The notes under the pieces: model-generated
The model's input: only the letters and a program-made list of their open reading frames with translations
Database searches by the model: none
What the model was told of the DNA's origin: nothing
In this document: positions 31,851 through 40,200 of the stretch, one piece after another
Numbering within the stretch: the stretch's first letter is position 1
How the letters are laid out: every line of letters starts with the position of its first letter
Translations under genes and position numbers: made by a program
From: Bradyrhizobium yuanmingense
GTDB lineage: Bacteria > Pseudomonadota > Alphaproteobacteria > Rhizobiales > Xanthobacteraceae
NCBI RefSeq assembly: GCF_900094575.1
Contig: NZ_FMAE01000002.1
Location: 496,001-560,000 of the forward strand
Direction: 5' to 3'
DNA: 64,000 nucleotides

Positions 31851-31985
31851 ATGCCCGACCCCGACAAACAGACTGAGGGTAAGGAAGCCAAGCCGTCGCG
31901 GCTGGAGGAGGCGCGGCGGATCATAGAGGAGTACGCCGCCGACCTACGGGAGATCATCCAGAAGCTACGGCGCAAGATGAACTAA
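31851..31985 (+). CDS. 44-aa helical protein (SRLEEARRIIEEYAADLREII type)
   Basis: MPDPDKQTEGKEAKPSRLEE, ARRIIEEYAADLREIIQKLR and RKMN. One long amphipathic helix with a charged disordered start; I know this pattern from many Bradyrhizobium genomes. Function unknown. It is probably in the same transcript as the 58-aa gene 71 bp upstream. Confidence 0.6.
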   Translation: MPDPDKQTEGKEAKPSRLEEARRIIEEYAADLREIIQKLRRKMN

Positions 31986-31992
31986 GCCCGCG

Positions 31993-32229
31993 TCAGTTCG
32001 CAACCCGGCCCCCTACGATGGCAAGCCGGGGATTGCCTCGCTCGAAGTCGGGCCTGACATCGGCGCCGCGGGCGCCGCAGCCCTGACACACGAAGCGGGG
32101 CTCAATATCAGAAAGCCGCACCTCGTCCGGCCACCGATCCGCGTCCAAGGCAATGTGGTGGCCGCAATGGCAGTAGACGAGGATGCCGCGCAAGCCCATC
32201 TGGCGCATCTGGCCGAAAGTGATCTTCAT
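31993..32229 (-). CDS. Small zinc-ribbon-like protein (MKITFGQMRQMGLRGILVY)
   Basis: 78 residues from ATG 32229; an ATG at 32277 is possible, but the family usually starts MKITFGEMR. YCHCGHHIALDADRWPDEV then LSDIEPRFVCQGCGARGADV contains two Cys/His pairs fitting a zinc ribbon. Widespread small protein of rhizobia, no known function. It is convergent with the 44-aa gene. Confidence 0.7.
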   Translation of the reverse strand: MKITFGQMRQMGLRGILVYCHCGHHIALDADRWPDEVRLSDIEPRFVCQGCGARGADVRPDFERGNPRLAIVGGRVAN

Positions 32230-32480
32230 CGGCCGGCCGTCGGGGTGCGTGGGCGTATGGCGTACATTGCGTGGCATCGCGCCATCGAAGCGCGACGCCC
32301 GCGAGAGTCAAATTATCAATCCCTGGGCATCGGAACGCGCGAGAACTACTGCGCCTCGTGGGTGTGGAAAGCTAATCGCAAGGCGCGACCGCTAGAGCCT
32401 GATGACGCATCGCCGAAGGCTTAGCGGTAAAGACGAGGCTGGCGAATCGGAAGTAATTTTTTGAAATCCCGAAATTTTGG

Positions 32481-32512
32481 TTGCTCCGTCGGGCAAAACA
32501 GGAGTTTATAGG
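32481..32512 (+). repeat. 32-bp leader repeat before small membrane gene, copy 2
   Basis: Identical to 23761-23792, again followed by cgctggct, an aggacc ribosome binding site and an ATG about 30 bp further on. The similarity of the two loci extends from here into the coding region. Confidence 0.7.
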
Positions 32513-32542
32513 GCGCTGGCTCCAATTGGCAGGACCAGCTCA

Positions 32543-32767
32543 ATGACCGACGAACACAAGCCTACCTCCGAACTGTCGAAGATTGCAAAGCTCAATGGAG
32601 ACTTCCGAAGGAACTACGGAACGATACTAGGTGCATTCCTATACTTGCGATCTATCAACGCCGCGAGTGGCCGTTCTTGGTTTTGGGGCGGTTTACTAGC
32701 AGTTGCCCTCACCGCAGGCGTGACCTGGCTGCAAAAACAGGTGCTGTTCTGGCTCTTCTCAACGTGA
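32543..32767 (+). CDS. Small membrane protein (SELSKIAKLNGDFRRNYG), copy 2
   Basis: 74 residues from ATG 32543. Same plan as 23825-24058: SELSKIAKLNGDFRRNYG, ILGAFLYLRSINAASGRSW and a transmembrane helix WGGLLAVALTAGVTWLQ. The 3' end overlaps the end of the truncated recombinase by 9 bp instead of 122 bp. The paralogy shows that the gene in copy 1 is real despite its antisense overlap. Confidence 0.7.
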   Translation: MTDEHKPTSELSKIAKLNGDFRRNYGTILGAFLYLRSINAASGRSWFWGGLLAVALTAGVTWLQKQVLFWLFST

Positions 32768-33156
32768 GGACTGAGCCTCGCGGCTTTGCCGGAGCTTATC
32801 GTAAATGGCGCGCAATACAGAACTTAGTCCATCGTGCCGGTAGTCAGCAAATTTGAGCTCAGACACTCGGAGTTTTCGGTCTTTCGTGAAGGGCAAATTC
32901 TTAGTGCCCAACATGAAGTAGTCCATGATGCTTGCGTTAGCCTCCTGCATTCGGATGATGAGAACTTGATCCGCCCTGGGAAACTTTAGCTTTCGAACAT
33001 GCCATCTTCGGTGACGCCGGCCGTTAAGCGTACCATCTGCTACCGACCACGCGGTTGCGATGCGGACAGCCCGGACCTCGGCCTCCGGCTGGGTCGGCTT
33101 CCCAAACGGCCCCTTGCGGGCTCACTGGCTCCCTGTGCCTTGATGTTCGCGCCCAT
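32759..33156 (-). pseudogene. Truncated large serine recombinase (C-terminal remnant)
   Basis: Reading from about 33115, the frame gives KPTQPEAEVRAVRIATAWSV, RRWHVRKLKFPRADQVLIIR and MQEANASIMDYFMLGTKNLP, then FTKDRKLRVS. It aligns with the end of the intact recombinase (PRWELQRLEYKKSDLVLVVR, LAATNGQIQDFFLLPTANLP, KTRDGRVRIS). Only about the last 120 residues remain, and no start codon occurs in this frame until residue M of MQEAN; an ATG at 33156 is in another frame. Catalytic N-terminus absent, so it cannot recombine DNA. Confidence 0.7.
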
Positions 33157-33510
33157 GATCCCGCCCCCCTAGATGACCTCTGGGGTGGAGCGGTCGGGTC
33201 GTCGACCCAAGATCTTCGGAAGGTGTACAACTCCGCGAAAATATTTTTTTGCCTCTGTATGGCGTCCCGGTGACTCCTGATGCGTGTTCCTGATGGGGTG
33301 GTCCGAGGAATCCGTGATTGCGCAATCGAATCCAGCGGGGCTGGCAAGGGCGTCCAACGGCCATTTGGTGGTCACCATCAAGTGGGTGTCGTAGTCCCGA
33401 GTCTTAATGAGCCGTAAATTTGACAACGACCTCTGCAGCGCGCATTTTTGCGGGAATCACGCATTAGTCGATCGTTGCGTCGCTCGGCACCTAACAAATG
33501 GAGCGATCCC
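33157..33510. other. 354-bp stretch without a supportable gene
   Basis: A minus-strand frame (33169-33426, MSNLRLIKTRDYDTHLMV) and fragments in other frames exist but show no motif or start signal I can trust. It probably holds the rest of the decayed recombinase region and the promoter of the operon that starts at 33511. Confidence 0.4.
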
Positions 33511-33945
33511 ATGATTTCAGAATTGCCGCCAGCCGCTGACCTCAGTTTGCAGCACGTCATCGAAAATAGTCTCGCGATTATCGAGCGCGAGCCGTTCGCA
33601 GAGGAGCGTCGGCGTCAGGTCCTGACGAGCCTGACGGAAATCTTGGATCAGGCCAGCAAGGGTTCTCAGGTCGTCCAATCCAACATGCTCGCTTTCGGAG
33701 CGGAGGAGCAGCCGGCTTTCGAGCGCTTCGCGATGCTCTTCCATTACTTGCAACCTGTCGCCGCAGACGTTCCTGCTCTGCTTGAGCGGGCAAAGGCTAA
33801 CTTGGAAGAGCTGCGGGACCATCACGGCCAGAGCGACCAAGAGAGGGCCGAAACGCTCCATGTTTTGCGGCTGCTTCTTCAGGCCGTTCTCACGGATCGC
33901 TGCCTCAAGCCGTTGGTTTCCCCGCGAGAGTATGTTTTTAGTTAG
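33511..33945 (+). CDS. Helical protein, first gene of the island-end operon
   Basis: 144 residues from ATG 33511 (atggagcgatccc upstream). Entirely helical and acidic: SLQHVIENSLAIIEREPFAE, RRRQVLTSLTEILDQASKGS and ALLERAKANLEELRDHHGQS. No signal peptide, no known domain. It ends 6 bp before the zincin gene, which in turn overlaps the dCTP-deaminase-like gene, so the three form one operon. It could be a regulator or inhibitor of the neighbours; this is inference. Confidence 0.6.
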   Translation: MISELPPAADLSLQHVIENSLAIIEREPFAEERRRQVLTSLTEILDQASKGSQVVQSNMLAFGAEEQPAFERFAMLFHYLQPVAADVPALLERAKANLEELRDHHGQSDQERAETLHVLRLLLQAVLTDRCLKPLVSPREYVFS

Positions 33946-33951
33946 TCCAGC

Positions 33952-35321
33952 ATGAGCATTGCGAGAAATGCTTGCTCTTTCTTTCTGTCGCGATTGAGGG
34001 GCGAGCTATCTCGGCTCATTGAATCAACCTATCCGGGATATCACCCGGGCCCAAAGATCTGGCTCGATGTGATTGTTGGTCTTGTCGAGACCGCTCAGGG
34101 TTACTTACAAGCCATCGAGACCAATCCGGCCGACGAGAAGAAGCTCTTATTGGACGCGGAAGTACTGGGCGACCAAGCTTACAGCTTGCTCTCCTTGATC
34201 TCCGGAGCAGATGCAAGCCAGATCCCGCATCAGATAGTAGATCCCTTCCAGCGCTGGGTGGCTGCGCTTAAGATCAACAACACGATATTCTTTCGCGCAG
34301 AACACGCTTCCAACTATGAGTTGGCGACAATTGATTGTCGCGCTATGGCACAAAATCTTAATTCGCCAAGTGCGGGTCTGCTCAAGGCGATCGGCGCAGC
34401 AAATTGGCCGATGTTGCGAGTCACAGTGCCCAGTCAGGCGATGGGGATGTTGCCTCACTTTGCCGTCGTTGCGCACGAGCTTGGCCACGCCATTCAAGAT
34501 CACATCACCCCGGATCTCAGCTCGTTCCAGCCGCAATTTCTCGATTGCATCAAGCGAGTTACAAGCCGCTTGGCCATAAGTATGGATTGCAAGAAAACAT
34601 TCTAATTCGGGAAACGCTTCAAAACTGGCTCAATGAGTTCAAGGCCGATGCCGTGGGGCATGTGTTGGTAGGGCCGGCTTTCTTCTTTGCCCTTTTTGGC
34701 TTTCTCGAACTCGCCGGTCGCAGCTACGGTCTTGGAAAGACGCATCCGCCTTCTGACCTGCGGAGGAAGCAACTTGTCAGAGAGCTAAATTCTGGCACGC
34801 AGTCCTTCCAATCCGTAATGCAGGGCTGTGCTTTGACACCGCTAGTGACTGACTACGCACCGAACGTTCCGAATTGCCCCGCCAAAGACACGCTCTTCAG
34901 TGAGATTAGAAAAAGCCATGGTGAGATACAGGCCGCCATATGCGTAGAGCTAATCGAGCTGTTTGACGCGATGGCCCCCACGGTATTTTCGGCCGCGCGG
35001 GATTATCTGAAGGGCCTATCTCCCGACCTCGTCTATACTCCGGCTCAGCTCTCAACTGATGTGCAGTTGCACTTGAAGCCCTTGCGGAAATTGATTCCTC
35101 CGATTGAATTTCAACACACCGGCAATTGGAAACCCACGTCACTAGCCACGATCCTAAACGTCGGTTGGATTGCCTTGCTCGACTTGCGCGACGAAGACCC
35201 TGGGGCAACAGCCGTAGTGCCTGCATCTGAGACGGCTGCGAAGATGGAGCAACTCCATGAGTTGCTGCTGAAGGCGGTCGAGCTTTCTGAGGCTAGGAGG
35301 CTGTGGGAGGAACATAAGTGA
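33952..35321 (+). pseudogene. Zincin-type metallopeptidase-like gene, split by a frameshift
   Basis: Frame 1 (33952-34605) encodes a soluble start SIARNACSFFLSRLRGELSR, ending soon after VVAHELGHAIQDHI, an HExxH zinc site. Frame 2 resumes near 34570 with YGLQENILIRETLQNWLNEF and KADAVGHVLVG, where NEF-x-AD supplies the expected third ligand Glu and following Asp, and runs to 35321. Joined, the product is about 456 residues. The length (1370 bp) is not a multiple of 3. A one-base change, assembly error or, less likely, programmed slippage near aagaaaac explains it. The 3' end overlaps the next start (GTGA). Confidence 0.65.
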
Positions 35322-35959
35322 GTGCACTCTCCACCGAAGCAATAGTTAACCGGCTGAACTCCCCCGATTTGGAAACAAGGCTTGTAGTGAGTCCGCTGCT
35401 GGACGTCGCTGGCCAAGCCAAGCCAGGACAATCATCAATTGATGTCCGGCTCGGGTTCGATTTCTGTCTTGTGACAGCATCATCTATCGGAGCCATCAGC
35501 GAGTTCGATGGTTTGACGCAACCTCGCCTATTGAAGGAGCTCTATCGAAGGCATTACGTGCCCTTTGGCCGAAGCCTTGTTATTCATCCCCATCAGTTCA
35601 TGTTGGCCCAAACACTTGAATACCTGCGTTTGCCGGCAGACCTTATGGCCTACGTTGTAGGGCGCTCAACTTGGGGCCGTCTGGGACTAATCGTCGCGAC
35701 AGCTGTAGGTATACATCCCGGATTCGCCGGCAGCCTGACGCTTGAGCTTAGGAATCTGGGAGAGGCGCCGATTACGCTCTATCCTGGTCAAACCATCGCT
35801 CAGCTATTCTTCCATCAGGTGATCGATCAGAACGGCAATCCATCCAAGACCGCCGCCAAAAATACACAGTACGTCGGCACAGTGGATATGGTACCTCAGC
35901 GCCTCTCGTCCGAGTTGACCCACAATGTTCTGGAAAAGCTTGTGAGAAAACACAGGTGA
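35318..35959 (+). CDS. dCTP deaminase-like protein (dUTPase fold)
   Basis: 213 residues from GTG 35318. SSIDVRLGFDF, VVGRSTWGRLGLIVATAVGI, HPGFAGSLTLELRNLGEAPI and LYPGQTIAQLFF follow Escherichia coli Dcd closely. The Arg-Ser and second Arg of RSxxxR and the catalytic Glu in LTLELRN are kept; the Asp of the I-D-P-G motif is His here, so activity may be altered. Dcd converts dCTP to dUTP; related enzymes act in phage defence by depleting nucleotides. It is the last island gene, 12 bp before the inner arm repeat. Confidence 0.8.
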   Translation: MSALSTEAIVNRLNSPDLETRLVVSPLLDVAGQAKPGQSSIDVRLGFDFCLVTASSIGAISEFDGLTQPRLLKELYRRHYVPFGRSLVIHPHQFMLAQTLEYLRLPADLMAYVVGRSTWGRLGLIVATAVGIHPGFAGSLTLELRNLGEAPITLYPGQTIAQLFFHQVIDQNGNPSKTAAKNTQYVGTVDMVPQRLSSELTHNVLEKLVRKHR

Positions 35960-35971
35960 CTTGACGTCGGC

Positions 35972-35992
35972 TGCTTACCCAGTGCTTACCCG
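35972..35992. promoter_or_regulatory. Putative integrase arm-type sites, right end
   Basis: tgcttacccagtgcttaccc plus g repeats the pair seen at 2171-2191 (21 bp identical), 44 bp inside the right core repeat, in the same orientation. Confidence 0.5.
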
Positions 35993-36036
35993 CCTGGACG
36001 CCAGGAACCGCGAATGTCGCGTATCTTCCTGATTTT

Positions 36037-36088
36037 ACTGGCGCACCCGACACGATTCGAACGTGTGACCTTTGCCTTCGGAGGGCAA
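36037..36088. repeat. Right attachment site (attR) within tRNA-Arg
   Basis: 52 bp identical to 1994-2045; it covers the 3' half of the tRNA gene plus two bases beyond its CCA end. Recombination between the copies would excise a circle of about 34 kb and leave an intact tRNA gene. Confidence 0.92.
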
Positions 36089-36115
36089 CGCTCTATCCAG
36101 CTGAGCTACGGGTGC
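36039..36115 (-). tRNA. tRNA-Arg (CCG anticodon)
   Basis: 77 nt on the minus strand, starting gcacccgtagctcagctgga and ending gggtgcgcca with an encoded CCA. Acceptor GCACCCG/CGGGTGC, D arm, anticodon loop CTCCGAA giving anticodon CCG, and T arm with GTTCGAATC are all present. It reads proline-free CGG arginine codons. It is the integration target of the island, whose insertion preserved the gene. Confidence 0.95.
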
Positions 36116-36178
36116 TAGTCGAGGTTCATTTAGCCGATTGGCGCGGGGCGGGCAACCGCTTCTCGATGGAAGCGCGCT

Positions 36179-37216
36179 TCAGGCCGATTTGCGCTTGACC
36201 GGGTCCGGAACCGACTTGCCGCCGAGGGCGGCGAATTCGGCCAAAACCCGTTCGGCGCAGATGACGCGGTTGCGGCCGAGGCGTTTGGCGACATAGAGCG
36301 CCTCGTCGGCCGCGCCGAGCAGCCGGTCGGGGCCGCCGTCGGCACCGCCGGGAATATGGCTTGCGACGCCGACGCTGAGGGTAACGTGGTCGCCGGCGCC
36401 GATCGCGCCATGGGCGATCGCCAAGGCCATCACGGCGCAGCGGATCGCCTCGGCCACCATGCAGGCGCTGTCGCAATCCATGTCGGGGAGGATCAGCGCA
36501 AACTCCTCGCCGCCATAGCGGCTGGCGAGGTCGAGCGGGCGCACCGCATGCCGGCTGACGACGTCAGCCACCGCGCGCAGGCACTCGTCGCCGCTCTGGT
36601 GGCCGTGCTGGTCGTTGAACAGCTTGAAATGGTCGACGTCGACGAACAGCAGGGCCAGCGGCTTCTGCGTGCGTTGGGCGCGGGCCCATTCGCCGAGCAG
36701 CATCTGGTCGAAGGCGCGGCGGTTCGCGAGGCCAGTGAGCCCGTCCTTGGTCGCGAGCTCCTTCAGCGCCATCTCGGCGCGCTTCTGGTCGGTGAGGTCG
36801 CGCAGAGTCTCCACCACCGCGATCAGGTTGCCGGCCTCGTCGTGGATCGGGCCGGCGTCGATGGCGAGATAGAGCTGGCTGCCGAGTTTGGGCATCACGC
36901 ACCAGTTCTCCGCTGAGAAGCCGAGCCCGTTGTGGCCGCGCGCGGCATATTCCGAATAATACTCCGGCAACTGCTCGGGCCGGTCGAGCGCGACGAGGTC
37001 GGCAAGGCAGGGGCGCTTCGTCTCGTAGAATGCCTGCCAGTGCTTGCTGGTGCCGATCACTTCGGCGGCCCCGACGCCGGTCAGCCGCTCGCAGGCTCTG
37101 TTCCAGATCACGACGCGGCGCTTCGGGTCAATCACGAAGGTCGGCACCACGAGGTGCTGCATCAGCCGGACGGCGTAGGAATCGGCGACATCGAGCGCCT
37201 TGCGCGACTTCGGCAT
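36179..37216 (-). CDS. PAS-GGDEF diguanylate cyclase
   Basis: 345 residues from ATG 37216, overlapping the upstream gene's stop. PAS domain: LVVPTFVIDPKRRVVIWNRA, with GHNGLGFSAENWC and DLTDQKRAEMALKELA. GGDEF domain from KDGLTGLANRRAFDQML; active-site loop is SRYGGEEFALILP (GGEEF, active type), with metal-binding Asp in FVDVDHFK. Soluble; no transmembrane segment. It makes c-di-GMP from GTP. Co-transcribed with the GGDEF-EAL protein that starts at 40326. Confidence 0.93.
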   Translation of the reverse strand: MPKSRKALDVADSYAVRLMQHLVVPTFVIDPKRRVVIWNRACERLTGVGAAEVIGTSKHWQAFYETKRPCLADLVALDRPEQLPEYYSEYAARGHNGLGFSAENWCVMPKLGSQLYLAIDAGPIHDEAGNLIAVVETLRDLTDQKRAEMALKELATKDGLTGLANRRAFDQMLLGEWARAQRTQKPLALLFVDVDHFKLFNDQHGHQSGDECLRAVADVVSRHAVRPLDLASRYGGEEFALILPDMDCDSACMVAEAIRCAVMALAIAHGAIGAGDHVTLSVGVASHIPGGADGGPDRLLGAADEALYVAKRLGRNRVICAERVLAEFAALGGKSVPDPVKRKSA

Positions 37217-40200
37217 CAGGCCACCGCAGCCACGGGCAAGCCATCGGAGGGACCGAACAGCTTGCGTACCTCGCTGGCCGGCTTCGGTGCACTGAACAGA
37301 TAGCCCTGCATCTGCGTGCAGCCGAGCGCGCGCAGCATGTCGCGCTGCGCTTCGGTCTCGACGCCCTCGGCGACCGTGGTCATGCTGCTGGCGGCCGCGA
37401 TGTTCACCACCGCCTGCACGATGATGGGCGAGCCGCTCGCCTCGGCGATGTCGACGACGAAGCAGCGGTCGATCTTGATCTTGTCGAACGGGAAGCGCTT
37501 CAGATAGCTCAGCGAGGAATAGCCGGTGCCGAAATCGTCGAGCGCGATGCGCACGCCGATCGACCGCAACTGGTGCAGGATCGAGAGCGCCGCCTCGTCG
37601 TCGCGGATCAGCACGGCCTCGGTGATCTCGAGCTCGAGCCGGCGCGGGTCGAGGCCGGAGGCGGCGAGCGCGCCCGCGATTCGCAGCGCCAGCGTGTCGC
37701 ATTTGAGCTGCACGGGCGAGACGTTGACCGCGAGGCGCACATGCGCCGGCCAGGTCGCGGCCTCACTGCAGGCGGTGCGCAGCACCCAGTCGCCGAGCTC
37801 GGTGATGAGGCCGGTGTCCTCGGCGACCGGAATGAACTCCGCCGGCGACACCATGCCGCGCTGGGGATGGCGCCAGCGCAGCAGCGCCTCGCAGCCGGAG
37901 ACTTCACCCGAGCGCAGGTCGACCAGCGGCTGATAGTGAATCTCGAAGCCGCCGTTGACGAGGGCCTGGCGTAAATCCTGCTCCATGCTGAGGCGTGCCT
38001 TGGCGCAGGCATCCATTGCGGGCTCGAAGAAGCGGTGGGTGCGCCGCCCCTCGGCCTTGGCCCCGTACATCGCGAGGTCGGCGTTCTTGACCAGCTGATC
38101 GAGATCGGCGCCGTCCTGGGGCGCCAGCGCGATGCCGATGCTGGCATCGGTGGAGAGCTGATGGCCGAGGCAATGATAGGGCTGCCGGATCGCCTGGTAG
38201 ATCCGCTTCACGAAGGACAGCACGTCGGCGGAAGACCCGATGTCGGTCTGGATCACGGCGAATTCGTCGCCCCCGAGCCGCGCGATCAAATCGCCCTGCT
38301 TGAGACAGCCGCGCAGACGGCCGCCTATCGCCTTCAACAGCTCGTCGCCGACGTGATGACCGAGCGAATCGTTGATGCCCTTGAACTCGTCGACGTCGAT
38401 GTAGAGCAGCGCAAACTGGCCGCCTTCGGCGACCTTCTCCAGCTCGCATTCGATCTGCTCGCGGAACAGGGCCCGGTTCGGCAGGTCGGTCAGAGCGTCG
38501 TAATGCGCCATATGCGCGATCTTCTCGTGATCGCGCCGCCGCTCGGTGACGTCCTCGACGACATTGATGATGTAGCGCGGCTCGCCCGACCTGTCGCGGA
38601 TTCCGATCCGGGTGGACGTGATGTAGCGCCGTCCGATGCTTGGCGTGGTCCACACGTGCTCGTCCAGGAACAGCCCGTCCGGCGATTGCAGCAGCTTGTC
38701 GTCGTCCCGGGTGATGATCCCGGCGGTTTCTGCCGGATAGAGATCGAACGCGGTCTTGCCGACGATCGTCTTGCTGGTTTCGCCGAGTTGTTGCTCGGCC
38801 ACCTGGTTGGCCAGCAGGTAGCGCCGCGTGCGGGCATCCTTCACGGTGATCCGTGACGGGATATGGTCGATGATCTCGCGCAGGAAGGTGTAGTTGCGGT
38901 CGCGCTCCTGCTCCAGATTGCGCTGCTCGGTGATGTCCTCGATCGTGGCGACCCAGCCGCCCTGCGCGAGCGGCGTGTTGATGACCTGGAAGGCGCGGCC
39001 GTTGGCCAGCTGATGCGTTCTCGTCGAGACCGTGCCTTCGGCGACGACCCTCATGACGTCGGCGCAAAACGCTTCGACATCGCCATCGAATGCGCCGCGC
39101 TCCTTGCGATGATACATCGCCTCGCGGATGTGGCAGCCGGGCTTGATGACGTCGTGGGACAGGCCGAACATGTCGGCGTAGCGGCGGTTGCAGGTGACGA
39201 TGGTGCCGCCCGCGTCGTACAGGATCAGCCCTTGCGACATGTTGTTGAGGGCGGTGTCGAGCCGCAGCCGCTCCGCTTCGATCCGCTGCTGGGCCTCGCG
39301 GTTCTGCCGGTTGATCTGGCGAATGATCAGATAGAGGATCAGCGCGATCACGCTGGCCGCGACGCCTGCCGTGGCCACCATGAAGCCGGTTTGCTGCCGC
39401 CAGTCCGCAAGTGCCGCTGCCGTGGTGTTGGTGGCGATGATGACCAGCGGGAAATGCGTCAGCGACGCAGCCGAGCCGAGCCGCTCCTCACCGGTGACGG
39501 GGCTCCTGCCGCGGAGCGTCTGCTGACCGCCTTCGGCCAGCACTTTCTGCATCAGCGGCCCGTCCTTGAAGTTCCGCCCGATCAGCTCCTCGGCGTGCGG
39601 ATAGCGCGCCAGCATCTTGCCCTCGCGATCGAACAGCGAGATGGCCGTGCCGTCGGCGAGCGCGACCGAAGCGAAATATTGCTGATAGCTGCTCGGGTCG
39701 ATCCGCCGCACCATGGCGCCGAGGAATGTGCCGTCCGCGCCGCGCAGCCGGCGTGCGACGACCGTGGTCCATTTGCCGATGATGAGGCTGCGGACCGATT
39801 CCAGGATGACCGGCTCGGCCGCCGGGTTGAACTTGAACGACTGGAAATAGCCGCGCGAGGAGATGTTGATCTTGGGCAGCGGCTGGGCCCGCGACCAGTT
39901 GATCAGATCGCCCTCGGCATCGTAGATCGCGATGTCGCCGAGATACGACACGGAGCTGATCTTGCTGCGCAGCATCTGGTTTGGCGCAGGCCCGGACATG
40001 CGCTCGCGGAACATCGCAGGCGAGGTGATCTCCGCCAGGTTCATCTGTCCGATCAGGTCGGCGGCGACGACGTCGGAATCCTCGAATTGCTGATCGAAAT
40101 GCCGCGCGATCAGCTTCACCGTGTTCTCGAGCTCGCGTTCGCGGTTGGCGAGGGTCCGCTCGCGAAACTCGCCGACGGCGATGGCCGTGGCGATGAAGAT

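Larger units (their letters stand above)
1994..36088. mobile_element. Integrated genomic island in tRNA-Arg(CCG), about 34 kb
   Basis: The segment is delimited by a 52-bp perfect direct repeat (1994-2045 and 36037-36088). The right copy is the 3' part of an intact tRNA-Arg gene; the left copy is an orphan fragment. Inside are a P4-type tyrosine integrase, an excisionase-like protein, a primase-helicase, a serine recombinase, phage tail remnants and many small genes. Intergenic dyad repeats of the right flank were not seen inside. No capsid, portal, terminase, conjugation or relaxase gene was recognised, so it resembles a satellite-like or degenerate integrative element rather than a complete prophage or ICE. 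Several cargo genes are broken, which suggests it is not recent, or is decaying. Confidence 0.88.

Noticed and set aside
33024..33426. Minus-strand frames upstream of the recombinase remnant
   Set aside because: They overlap each other in different frames and show no recombinase catalytic motif; only the frame that aligns with the intact recombinase tail was accepted.
34560..34605. Programmed -1 frameshift in the zincin gene
   Set aside because: No standard slippery heptamer or downstream structure is evident; a simple mutation or sequence error is more likely, although it is not excluded.
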